Of a stretch of 6,808 nucleotides of DNA, positions 1 to 6,050 are shown in pieces; within the stretch, counting starts at the first letter, position 1, and the number at the start of each line of letters is the position of its first letter. Origin of the DNA: Anaerolineales bacterium. GTDB taxonomy: Bacteria; Chloroflexota; Anaerolineae; Anaerolineales; E44-bin32. The notes beneath the pieces were generated by a model. The model saw nothing but the letters and a program-made list of their open reading frames with translations, had not been told where the DNA came from and did not search any database. The DNA lies in contig JAGLGG010000160.1 of assembly GCA_023144145.1 (NCBI GenBank), positions 1-6,808 on the forward strand, given 5' to 3'. Made by a program: the position numbers and the translations under genes.

Positions 1-38
1 CTAATAAGTCCAATATACTCGCCAAAACACCAGCCGGG

Positions 39-67
39 ATTATAGCACGCACACTAGTATATGTCAA
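39..67 (-). promoter_or_regulatory. Consensus sigma-70-type promoter reading leftwards
   Basis: On the minus strand TTGACA (67-62) is followed after exactly 17 bp by TATAAT (44-39). This is a full consensus housekeeping promoter. The expected transcription start is near 32, so its gene starts to the left of the window. The leader visible here (about 32 to 1) contains no start codon I can defend. The -35 box is the left end of the palindrome at 62-97, so this promoter should be controlled by whatever binds there. The sequence match is seen directly; activity and the identity of the gene are inferred. Confidence 0.8.
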
Positions 68-97
68 TATTTATCATATTTATGATATTTATTGACA
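62..97. promoter_or_regulatory. 36-bp palindromic operator between divergent promoters
   Basis: Positions 62-97 are a near-perfect inverted repeat: 30 of 36 positions are symmetric. The outer arms are TGTCAATA and TATTGACA, and the inner arms are TATCATA and TATGATA. The only asymmetric positions are three TT pairs (70-71, 79-80, 88-89), spaced 9 bp apart. The ends are the -35 boxes of the two divergent promoters, so a bound protein would block both. The adjacent winged-helix regulator (131-775) is the obvious candidate ligand, since SufR-type regulators act as dimers on dyad sites in divergent regions. The symmetry is seen directly; the binding partner is inferred. Confidence 0.8.
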
Positions 98-121
98 CTT
101 TATAGCATTGCATGCTATACT
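92..121 (+). promoter_or_regulatory. Sigma-70-type promoter of the SufR-like regulator
   Basis: TTGACA (92-97) and TATACT (116-121) are separated by 18 bp; reading the -10 as CTATAC (115-120) gives 17 bp. The predicted transcription start is about 127-129, only 2-4 nt before the ATG at 131. The transcript is therefore expected to be leaderless or nearly so. The -35 box is the right end of the 62-97 palindrome, which suggests autoregulation. Confidence 0.8.
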
Positions 122-130
122 CCCTCGCGC

Positions 131-775
131 ATGACATCAAAAACGCGAGAGATCATCTCAAAAACCCTTAGAACACAAGGGAAATGCACGATTAAGGATC
201 TCGCAGAAGCAGCTGCGATTTCTCCAGTATCGGTGCGTCACCACATGTCTATCCTTCAAGCGGATGGGCTCGTGAGCGTGGAGGAATCTCGTCAGGGAGT
301 TGGTCGCCCGGTGCACCTCTATTCTCTCTCTGAAAAGGGCGCCGAACTTTTCCCTGGCAGATACTTGCGGCTAACAAACCGATTGCTGGTGGAGCTAAAA
401 GACTCCTTGCCGGAAGAGAAGGTTTTAGAGCTATTTTCTTCGATCGCAACCTCAATGGCTGATAGTCATGCAGAAAAATTTGAGGGGCTGCCATTTGATG
501 AACGACTTGAGGGTCTGTTAGTTCTTCTCGCAGAGGAAGGCTTTGAAGCTGAAATTGAGCAATTGGAGGATGAGATACTAATCCGTGAACTGAGCTGCCC
601 TTACTTCAAAATCGGCATCGCTCATCCGGAAATTTGTGTGATCGACCAAACCTTTATCGCAAATGCATTGTCCGTTCCGGTCGAACGCGTCGCATGTTTG
701 CTCGATGGAGATGACCTTTGTACATTCTCCATCCAAACGGCAGATCAAAAAGAGGTTCAGCACAACCATGACTGA
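131..775 (+). CDS. sufR: SufR-like Fe-S-sensing winged-helix transcriptional regulator
   Basis: A 214-aa regulator with an N-terminal ArsR/DeoR-like winged helix (about residues 5-70). The recognition helix lies around ISPVSVRHHMSIL (30-42), and the wing is followed by GVGRPVHLYSLSEKG (56-70), a pattern I associate with SufR-type proteins. The C-terminal part has four cysteines: C156 in SCPY, C169 in HPEIC, C189 in VERVAC and C197 in GDDLC. They are suited to hold an Fe-S cluster, and the first pair has the CX12C spacing known for SufR. The family represses suf Fe-S assembly genes when its cluster is present. I chose ATG 131 because the upstream in-frame TTG at 92 is the -35 box. No Shine-Dalgarno is possible on so short a leader. 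The stop overlaps the DUF59 gene by 8 nt. The target and the cluster are inferred; another cysteine-rich ArsR-like regulator remains possible. Confidence 0.78.
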   Translation: MTSKTREIISKTLRTQGKCTIKDLAEAAAISPVSVRHHMSILQADGLVSVEESRQGVGRPVHLYSLSEKGAELFPGRYLRLTNRLLVELKDSLPEEKVLELFSSIATSMADSHAEKFEGLPFDERLEGLLVLLAEEGFEAEIEQLEDEILIRELSCPYFKIGIAHPEICVIDQTFIANALSVPVERVACLLDGDDLCTFSIQTADQKEVQHNHD

Positions 776-1112
776 AGAAAATGCACCCAACCCCATTTGG
801 GAAATTGATTCAACAAATCCTGACAAGGCTGGGACTGTGCGGATGTCTCTCCGGGAGGTCCTTGACCCGGAGATAGGTTTGAGCGTCATTGAGTTGGGCC
901 TCGTCCGCCAGGTGGCAGAGCGTGATGAAGAGCTCCACGTTGAAATGATCCTCACAACACCATTCTGCCCTTATGCGCCGGCACTTTTGGAGATGACCCG
1001 GACCAAGGCAGAGGAGTCTTCTTCGATGCCCACAACGATCAATGTTGGCGTTGAATTATGGGAACCCAGCATGATGGAAGGTGGCGCCGGTGCTGCATGG
1101 GGACTGTATTAA
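768..1112 (+). CDS. DUF59/MIP18-family metal-sulfur cluster assembly factor
   Basis: A 114-aa cytosolic protein of the DUF59 (MIP18/SufT/PaaD-like) family, whose members help assemble or deliver Fe-S clusters. The core starts at LREVLDPEIGLSVIELGLV (28-46), which carries the conserved DPE-[I/V] element. It continues to the TTPFCPYAP block (63-71), whose C67 is the usual conserved reactive cysteine. The C-terminus WEPSMMEGGAGAAWGLY (98-114) resembles the tail of many bacterial members. ATG 768 overlaps the end of the regulator (stop at 773-775), which suggests translational coupling; AGAGG at 751-755 is a rather distant ribosome-binding site. Pairing with a SufR-like regulator supports an Fe-S role. 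The family call is strong. Its specific client, and whether it equals SufT, is not visible. Confidence 0.88.
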   Translation: MTEENAPNPIWEIDSTNPDKAGTVRMSLREVLDPEIGLSVIELGLVRQVAERDEELHVEMILTTPFCPYAPALLEMTRTKAEESSSMPTTINVGVELWEPSMMEGGAGAAWGLY

Positions 1113-1140
1113 CTCACCTCGTATACTGATTTAAACTTTC

Positions 1141-1164
1141 AGCGGCTGGTGATCACCAGCCGCT
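1141..1164 (+). terminator. Perfect 24-bp palindrome, likely intrinsic terminator
   Basis: The sequence from AGCGGCTGGT (1141-1150) through GATC to ACCAGCCGCT (1155-1164) is a perfect palindrome. It can form a 10-bp GC-rich stem with a 4-nt loop, followed on the plus strand by TTATGTAT. It sits 28 bp after the DUF59 stop and directly abuts the TAA (1167-1165) of the convergent minus-strand gene. The U-tract is short on the plus strand and absent on the minus strand, so it most likely terminates the sufR-DUF59 transcript and only weakly, if at all, the opposing one. Confidence 0.7.
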
Positions 1165-1485
1165 TTATGTATCAATCGCTCCGGTAGCAACTACCGAGTT
1201 GCTCATTCGGCCCCGTTTGCGGTGGTCTTTAAGCCCGAGAAGGCTCAATAATAGCAATACCATCCTTAGCCCGATCCCAAACCAAGTAAGCAAGAGCATC
1301 AGCGCCATTGCAACAGCTCCGAGAACCATCCACCCGGAGAAGGGTTGTTTCCCATGATACTTAATCAATCGTGCCCTTAGTTTTCTGACAAAAGCATCAC
1401 TTGGCTCAATAGGAATAAAGGTGCGGGACAGCCACAATTCCAATTCTTTTGAAGATAAGCCATTTGCTCCAGCTTGGACAGACAT
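1165..1485 (-). CDS. Small membrane protein paired with ECF sigma factor (candidate anti-sigma)
   Basis: A 106-aa protein. The soluble N-terminal half contains SSKELELWLSRTFIPIEPSD and AFVRKLRARLIKYHG (about 11-45). A hydrophobic stretch at about 51-85 (GWMVLGAVAMALMLLL through LLLLSLLGL) could be one or two membrane helices, and a basic tail (DHRKRGR) follows. I know no named domain, and there is no zinc-binding HxxxCxxC anti-sigma motif. Its place directly downstream of an ECF sigma gene suggests a membrane-anchored anti-sigma partner. I chose ATG 1485 because GGAG lies 7 nt upstream of it. A longer frame from TTG 1590 would give 141 aa starting 2 nt after the sigma stop, but it lacks a visible ribosome-binding site. 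The gene's existence is likely; its function is inferred from position. Confidence 0.7.
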   Translation of the reverse strand: MSVQAGANGLSSKELELWLSRTFIPIEPSDAFVRKLRARLIKYHGKQPFSGWMVLGAVAMALMLLLTWFGIGLRMVLLLLSLLGLKDHRKRGRMSNSVVATGAIDT

Positions 1486-1592
1486 CTTCCTACTCCAAAT
1501 CACCTTACGAATCACATCACCGATTTCTAAGAACTTTTCACTTTTAATGCAATAACCCAGCTGCACCAAACCAACCAAGTAATATTCCAACG

Positions 1593-2162
1593 CTATTCAG
1601 TGGTTGGCTCTTCCTCAATCTTTATCAATTCCTCGCGCAGTGAAATCAAGGTTCGATGATAAAGACTTTTAATTGCTCCCTCTGTTCGTCCCATGATGGC
1701 GCCGATTTCAGCATTTGGCAGACGCTCAACAAACTTCAGGATCAACAACTGCTGTCGGTCCTGCGGTAATTGCTGAACAGCAAGCAACAGTAACGCTTGC
1801 TCCTCAACAGCGATTGCCTCCAGCTCGGGATGGGCTCCTGCCCCTCGCACAAGCAGATGATCTTCAAGAGGGACAACTGGACGCCTGCTTCGATCCCTGT
1901 GCCAATTCGCTACCAAGTTATGAGCTATTCGATACAGCCAAGCCGAGAAGGGCACACCTTGGTCCTTAAAATTGGCTACATGCTTGAGCGCCCTTTGAAA
2001 AACCCGTGCAGTCAGGTCTTCGGCTTCATGATGGTTGCTCGTTCGATAGTAGATATAGTTATAAATCTTTCGAACGTGCCGTTCATAAATCTGACCGAAT
2101 GCATCTGCATCTGTTGCAGCTGCGCGGATGAGTTGTAGCTCATCATCCTTGGTTGAGCTCAT
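1593..2162 (-). CDS. ECF-type RNA polymerase sigma factor (sigma-70 family)
   Basis: A 189-aa protein with the two-domain ECF layout. Region 2 runs about 22-95, with FGQIYERHVRKIYNYIYYRT and HEAEDLTARVFQRAL typical of region 2.1-2.2, and PFSAWLYRIAHNLVANWHRDR in 2.3-2.4. Region 4 runs about 130-178, with LPQDRQQLLILKFVERLPNAEIGAIMGRTEGAIKSLYHR forming the helix-turn-helix that contacts the -35 element. Length and spacing are normal, and no extra C-terminal domain is present. It would direct core RNA polymerase to a small regulon, probably restrained by the membrane protein encoded just downstream. ATG 2162 opens the conserved frame; the ribosome-binding site (GATGAGAA) is weak. The trigger and the target promoters cannot be read from this window. 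Confidence 0.93.
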   Translation of the reverse strand: MSSTKDDELQLIRAAATDADAFGQIYERHVRKIYNYIYYRTSNHHEAEDLTARVFQRALKHVANFKDQGVPFSAWLYRIAHNLVANWHRDRSRRPVVPLEDHLLVRGAGAHPELEAIAVEEQALLLLAVQQLPQDRQQLLILKFVERLPNAEIGAIMGRTEGAIKSLYHRTLISLREELIKIEEEPTTE

Positions 2163-2233
2163 AGGGTTCTCATCCGCAAATCATCCCGCTCATTGGTTAT
2201 AACACCTTCCCACCCACAAAGTTTCCGGTAACG

Positions 2234-2285
2234 AGTGTTCCGTCCATTATCTATCTAGTCTATCAATCGCGTTGGACGGAACACT
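2234..2285. repeat. Inverted repeat with 13-bp perfect arms, upstream of sigma gene
   Basis: The arm AGTGTTCCGTCCA (2234-2246) is exactly complementary to TGGACGGAACACT (2273-2285), with a 26-nt AT-rich spacer rich in TATC repeats. It lies in the 190-bp gene-free stretch 2163-2352, between the end of the DUF4129 gene and the sigma gene. No T-tract follows on either strand, and the spacer is long, so it is not a standard terminator. It may be a two-half-site operator or an RNA stem in the sigma leader. Both arms contain GGAAC, which resembles the -35 element of many ECF promoters, but no convincing -10 is placed with it. Confidence 0.6.
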
Positions 2286-2304
2286 ACTAAGACATCCTCA
2301 ATTG

Positions 2305-2310
2305 ATTATA
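2305..2310 (-). promoter_or_regulatory. Possible -10 element for the sigma-factor operon
   Basis: TATAAT is present on the minus strand (2310-2305), but no good -35 lies 16-18 bp upstream. If used, transcription would start near 2298, giving a leader of roughly 135 nt that contains the 2234-2285 inverted repeat. It is weakly supported and listed because it is the only consensus -10 in this gap. Confidence 0.25.
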
Positions 2311-2352
2311 GATCTGACGTGACATCGTATTACTATATCTAAACCAACTGCT

Positions 2353-3816
2353 TCATTTCGCTGCTCGCCTGATTACTTGCCATGCCTCTCTAACTTTGGA
2401 GACAATCTGCACATCTTCAGGAAATTCTCCATAGCGAACCTGTGTGTAAGCGGTTGTGAGCAAGGCAATTTCATTCGTCTCTTCTGGGAACATCATACTA
2501 ATTTGTCGCTGAAATTCAAATGGGGTCTCATAGGATCGACGCGGTTTCCCCATATCTTCAGCCAAATCAAGAAATTGGCTATACGTCCTCCGGATCGCAT
2601 TCGCTGCAAGCATCCTTCTTCCAAAACCAAACTTCCTGATTAAATCCAACCCATCTTGGGCTTGATCCCATATTCTGTGAAGACCGCGTTGGAGTGATTG
2701 TCGATCTACAGTGCTTTCACCTTCATCGCCAAAATTGGGTCTCTCCGATTTCCATCTCCGTCGAACTCTGCGTGCGACAAGGAAAATCAAAAGCAGAAGC
2801 AAGAGTAACACAATCGCGATGATTAATTCCGACGGGAATTGTGTCTCAGCTCCCACAGCCTCTTGGGCAAATACCTCATCATCAATTAAGCCTCCGTTGG
2901 AATCCTCAGGAGCTGGTTGGAGGGACATATTTTCCGCAAGATATTGTGCCAATTTTTCCGCTAAGGGCAACACCCACAGTACCAACGGACTGATCACAAC
3001 AACCAAGGTTTGGAAGCCGCGCAATAGGATCGTTCCGATGAGCTCCGCGATTTGGCTAGCAATTTCGGTTCTAAGAAAGGCTCCAACCATCGCTCCAATT
3101 AAAATTATGATCAGCATGATCGAGGTCGTTCCGGAAAACCAACCTCCTGTGAAGGGCAACCGAAAGGCTGCCTTTCTTTGGCTTATCCGGTGAGTCCGAG
3201 CCAATGTGATCGCTAGTAATCCGCTAAGGAAGAAGATTGGCAAAATATCTAATAGGTAGACACCTTCCGCAAAGCGATGGAATATGCCGTACGCGCCAAG
3301 CATGAGGATGCCTAATCTGAATTTCCTTCGCGTAACGAAGAACTCGAGATCACCCATCCCGGCAATTGCAGTCCCTCTCCACCACATGAATAGTACGGAG
3401 AGGATTACTAGGATAGAAAGGGGATTCCCACCGCTGCCAGTAGCAAAAGATCTAAGTAATTTGGAAATAAATTGTCCGAAAGATATGCTTAAGCCCTCGT
3501 AAAGGATCCCCTGTAAAAAGGCATATAGACCGAGCAACAACAAAACAAATAATCCGAGCATGTGGAAACTAAACAAGGCTTGATTGGCTTGCATGTACCG
3601 GCTGGTATACATCACCAGCAACGCAAAACCGAATACGGTCAGATAAGTTATTGCTACATCAATGCTCGCGCCCACAACAACATGGGCCCTATACCAGGGA
3701 ACGATCAGTGACACCTCCATGATCAGAAGACTGAGCAATCCCAATTCGTTCCAAATGAGATTCCTGACATTAATTTTCAGTTTGGGTGCGGTCATACCAA
3801 CATCGAAACTGTTCAT
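2353..3816 (-). CDS. Polytopic membrane protein with C-terminal DUF4129 domain
   Basis: A 487-aa integral membrane protein. Hydrophobic segments appear near residues 20-40, 50-72, 82-105, 131-150, 168-207 (probably two), 231-250, 258-285 and 329-347. The last is a strong LLLLLLLIFLV stretch followed by a basic stop (ARRVRRRWK). A cytosolic tail of about 140 residues contains a DUF4129 domain (about 400-482), with AIRRTYSQFLDLAEDMGKPRRSYETPFEF and LLTTAYTQVRYGE. DUF4129 normally ends transglutaminase-like membrane proteins found beside MoxR and DUF58 genes. Here the stretch between membrane segments shows no transglutaminase Cys-His-Asp core, so it looks like a non-enzymatic or scaffold version. 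Its ATG overlaps the DUF58 stop by 4 nt (ATGA). The biochemical role is unknown; operon membership is firm. Confidence 0.85.
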   Translation of the reverse strand: MNSFDVGMTAPKLKINVRNLIWNELGLLSLLIMEVSLIVPWYRAHVVVGASIDVAITYLTVFGFALLVMYTSRYMQANQALFSFHMLGLFVLLLLGLYAFLQGILYEGLSISFGQFISKLLRSFATGSGGNPLSILVILSVLFMWWRGTAIAGMGDLEFFVTRRKFRLGILMLGAYGIFHRFAEGVYLLDILPIFFLSGLLAITLARTHRISQRKAAFRLPFTGGWFSGTTSIMLIIILIGAMVGAFLRTEIASQIAELIGTILLRGFQTLVVVISPLVLWVLPLAEKLAQYLAENMSLQPAPEDSNGGLIDDEVFAQEAVGAETQFPSELIIAIVLLLLLLLIFLVARRVRRRWKSERPNFGDEGESTVDRQSLQRGLHRIWDQAQDGLDLIRKFGFGRRMLAANAIRRTYSQFLDLAEDMGKPRRSYETPFEFQRQISMMFPEETNEIALLTTAYTQVRYGEFPEDVQIVSKVREAWQVIRRAAK

Positions 3817-5018
3817 TGCACTTTCTCTGAGTGTTCAAATGGCAGATGAATGATGTCTGTATTGTGAATGAATTCTGGTTCTTCCTCGGTTAAAGCGACC
3901 AATACAACTTTCCTGCTCCTTGCTTTGAGCTTGAAGAGTGCTTCGTGAAGCGACTTGGGCATCACGCCTGTAACCACAATTAGGGTAGATCCGTATTCCA
4001 GGTAAGGTGCTTCTCGCAGTAGGAAGCGATCGAATGGGCCATATGCAACCGGTTTTATCGCGGCAAGAGATTCTAGAAGATGGGGCATATGTTTTGGGGA
4101 TCTCCCCGGAGGGACCCTGAAGGTTTTCCTTGCATGAGCCATTCCGCCATTCGAAATCAACCCTACTCGGTAACCCATCAAAAATGATTGATAAGCTAGA
4201 GATGCCGATGTGCTCAGCAAAGCCTCGAGCAATTCAGGTTGTACCCCTTGCCAATACGGCTCGAAAGTGGCTACGTTCATACAAATAACCAGATCTAGCC
4301 CGGATATCGGTTGAAAGACTCTCGTCTGAAGAACCCCCATTCGCGCCGTCGCCGGCCAATGGATCTGCCGAAAACCATCCTCTGGCCGGTAATCACGAAT
4401 ACCAATTGGACGAGTTGAGTCCTGATACAGTCGTCTTCTCGTTTGTGAAAGTCCAAAGGGATCATCTGGGTTAAGTTTCATTTGCTCGACCGAAAGCATT
4501 TCAGGGTACACGACGATCTTTTGGCGGTTATCCACTTTCTTGCGCGATTCAAAAAAACCAAAAGGATCCCCGGAAACCGTTTCCAGCGGGCCCAAAGTAA
4601 ATACCCCCCTCTTTCGTAATCGAAGTTTAATCTCTCGCTTTATGCGATGGAAACCTCGCATGGTGTACAAGATCCGGAGGATCCCCTCCTCAGAGGCTTG
4701 AGATCCCGCCAGCATGTTCTCGTCTTCGGGAGCCGCACTCCACGGCCATCTATCCCTCAATTCGAGCCATCCAAGCGGGAGAATTTTATTGTTCTCAACA
4801 ACCACCTGACAATCGATATTCTCACCCGGAAAACCACGAGATAAAGGCAGTCGTCGGGAATAGGAGATTCGATCGAGCGAATATCGGCTCCATAACCACG
4901 AAACGCCAATAACCACAACCATCATCCCTGCTAAGGTAAGAAGGCCACCTCGCTCGAGAAGGAAACCAATTATTAGGAAGAATAGGATCAGTCGTACCCA
5001 AGGTTGCCGAGCGTTCAT
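3813..5018 (-). CDS. DUF58 domain membrane-anchored protein
   Basis: A 401-aa protein. Two membrane helices come first (about 8-20 and 25-45: LILFFLIIGFLLERGGLLTLAG and onwards). A beta-rich region follows (about 50-170) with VETVSGDPFGFF-type sequence at 146-156 (LETVSGDPFGFF). The DUF58 signature GIRDYRPEDGFRQIHW spans 206-221 and continues ATARMGVLQTRVF. The C-terminal part (about 240-395) has the layout of a von Willebrand A-like fold, but its first strand reads LDLVICMNVATF and lacks the DxSxS metal-binding motif. DUF58 proteins are usual partners of MoxR AAA+ ATPases. Translation starts 1 nt after the moxR stop and ends overlapping the DUF4129 start, so all three are probably co-translated. 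The family is certain; the cellular task (envelope or complex assembly) is inferred. Confidence 0.92.
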   Translation of the reverse strand: MNARQPWVRLILFFLIIGFLLERGGLLTLAGMMVVVIGVSWLWSRYSLDRISYSRRLPLSRGFPGENIDCQVVVENNKILPLGWLELRDRWPWSAAPEDENMLAGSQASEEGILRILYTMRGFHRIKREIKLRLRKRGVFTLGPLETVSGDPFGFFESRKKVDNRQKIVVYPEMLSVEQMKLNPDDPFGLSQTRRRLYQDSTRPIGIRDYRPEDGFRQIHWPATARMGVLQTRVFQPISGLDLVICMNVATFEPYWQGVQPELLEALLSTSASLAYQSFLMGYRVGLISNGGMAHARKTFRVPPGRSPKHMPHLLESLAAIKPVAYGPFDRFLLREAPYLEYGSTLIVVTGVMPKSLHEALFKLKARSRKVVLVALTEEEPEFIHNTDIIHLPFEHSEKVQ

Positions 5019-5019
5019 A

Positions 5020-5955
5020 CTAATCTTCGACAGGTACTGCTATTGCATCGACAATTTCTTCAATTATTTGCGAGGGTTCCCGACCACGGAGTTGCGCTTG
5101 GGGGGACATAATTAGACGATGAGTGAGAACATGGGGTGACATTAATTTGACATCATCGGGCAGAACATACTCGCGGCCCTTTATCGCGGCCCAGGCTTGA
5201 GCGGATTGATATAGGGCTAAGCTAGCTCTGGGGCTCGCACCGAGTTGAACCTCCAAATGCTCCCTCGTTGAACGAGTTATATCAAGGATATAACCTCGTA
5301 CCGAATCTTCCACGCGCACTTGACGCCGCATCTGCATCAACTCCATCACTTCGGTGGGATCCATGACTGCTTCAAGATCTATCAGCGGATCCTCGGTACC
5401 AAATCTCAATAGGATCCGGTCTTCCTCATCCTTCTCAGGGTAACCAATTTGCAAACACATTAAGAAGCGATCGAGTTGGGCTTCCGGAAGTGGAAAAGTG
5501 CCTTCAAGCTCAATCGGGTTTTGGGTTGCCATCACTAAGAAAGGACGAGAAATAAGTCGTGACACACCATCAATGGTGACCTGTCGTTCTTGCATGGCCT
5601 CAAGAAGTGCAGACTGTGTTCGGGGCGTAGCGCGATTGATCTCGTCCGCTAGGACAACTTGGCTCATCACAGGGCCAGGTCTAAACTCAAAGGATTGTGT
5701 CTTCTGATTGAACCAATTAATGCCAGTTACATCTGATGGTAGAAGATCCGGCGTGAATTGGATTCTCTGGAAAGTGCATCCAAGTGAAATTGAAAGTGTT
5801 CGCGCAAGGGTTGTTTTACCAATGCCTGGAACATCCTCAAACAAGATATGACCCTCACAAAGGATTGCAGCCAAGGCCATATCAATCACTTCGTCCTTCC
5901 CTACAATTACTTTTTGCACATTGTCCCTGAGTCGACGTGCTGCTTCAGCTATCAC
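5020..5955 (-). CDS. moxR: MoxR-family AAA+ ATPase
   Basis: A 311-aa cytosolic AAA+ ATPase of the MoxR clade, of normal length. Visible elements are Walker A DVPGIGKTT (41-49, K47), Walker B VVLADEINRA (100-109), sensor 1 ATQNP (143-147), arginine finger in LPEAQLDRF (R163), and sensor 2 GASPRAS (239-245). All catalytic residues are intact. MoxR proteins act as chaperone-like ATPases that work with von Willebrand A or DUF58 partners, here the next gene. The start is GTG 5955, supported by a strong AGGAAGGA (5972-5965) at 9-nt spacing. It is the first gene of the three-gene operon. The substrate complex is unknown. Confidence 0.96.
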   Translation of the reverse strand: MIAEAARRLRDNVQKVIVGKDEVIDMALAAILCEGHILFEDVPGIGKTTLARTLSISLGCTFQRIQFTPDLLPSDVTGINWFNQKTQSFEFRPGPVMSQVVLADEINRATPRTQSALLEAMQERQVTIDGVSRLISRPFLVMATQNPIELEGTFPLPEAQLDRFLMCLQIGYPEKDEEDRILLRFGTEDPLIDLEAVMDPTEVMELMQMRRQVRVEDSVRGYILDITRSTREHLEVQLGASPRASLALYQSAQAWAAIKGREYVLPDDVKLMSPHVLTHRLIMSPQAQLRGREPSQIIEEIVDAIAVPVED

Positions 5956-5985
5956 TTTTTATTGTCCTTCCTATTTGAGAAAGTG

Positions 5986-5994
5986 AGTATAGCA
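5986..5994 (-). promoter_or_regulatory. Extended -10 promoter of the moxR operon
   Basis: TGC followed by TATACT (minus strand, 5994-5986) is an extended -10 element. The expected start is near 5979, giving a short leader of about 24 nt that holds the AGGAAGGA ribosome-binding site. No good -35 is visible, which is common when the TGn extension is present. It lies back to back with the plus-strand promoter at 6012-6020. Confidence 0.6.
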
Positions 5995-6011
5995 CGGTTG
6001 ATAAACCCCAG

Positions 6012-6020
6012 TGATATAAT
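6012..6020 (+). promoter_or_regulatory. Extended -10 promoter of the exonuclease/dinG gene
   Basis: TGA plus TATAAT (6012-6020) is an extended, full-consensus -10. TTGATA at 5998-6003 is too close (11 bp) to serve as its -35. The expected start is near 6027, leaving a leader of about 83 nt before ATG 6110, which contains the inverted repeats at 6051-6090. Confidence 0.6.
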
Positions 6021-6050
6021 CCCGACACCCTCATTGAAAAGGAGCACGCC

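Noticed and set aside
62..97. The AT-rich repeated region as a CRISPR or replication-origin repeat
   Set aside because: The units are too short and too few, and the exact placement on two -35 boxes explains it better as an operator.
92..130. Upstream in-frame TTG start extending the SufR-like regulator by 13 residues
   Set aside because: This TTG is the first half of the TTGACA -35 box and lies upstream of the predicted transcription start, so it would not be in the mRNA.
663..767. Upstream in-frame ATG at 663 for the DUF59 gene
   Set aside because: It would overlap the regulator by over 100 bp in another frame, and the extra residues do not resemble the DUF59 family; ATG 768 gives the normal length.
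2234..2285. The 13-bp inverted repeat as an intrinsic terminator of the moxR operon
   Set aside because: The loop would be 26 nt and no run of T follows on either strand; it is kept as an unexplained repeat instead.
2377..3502. Several plus-strand open frames inside the DUF4129 and neighbouring genes
   Set aside because: They lie opposite a well-supported membrane protein gene and show no family features or ribosome-binding sites.
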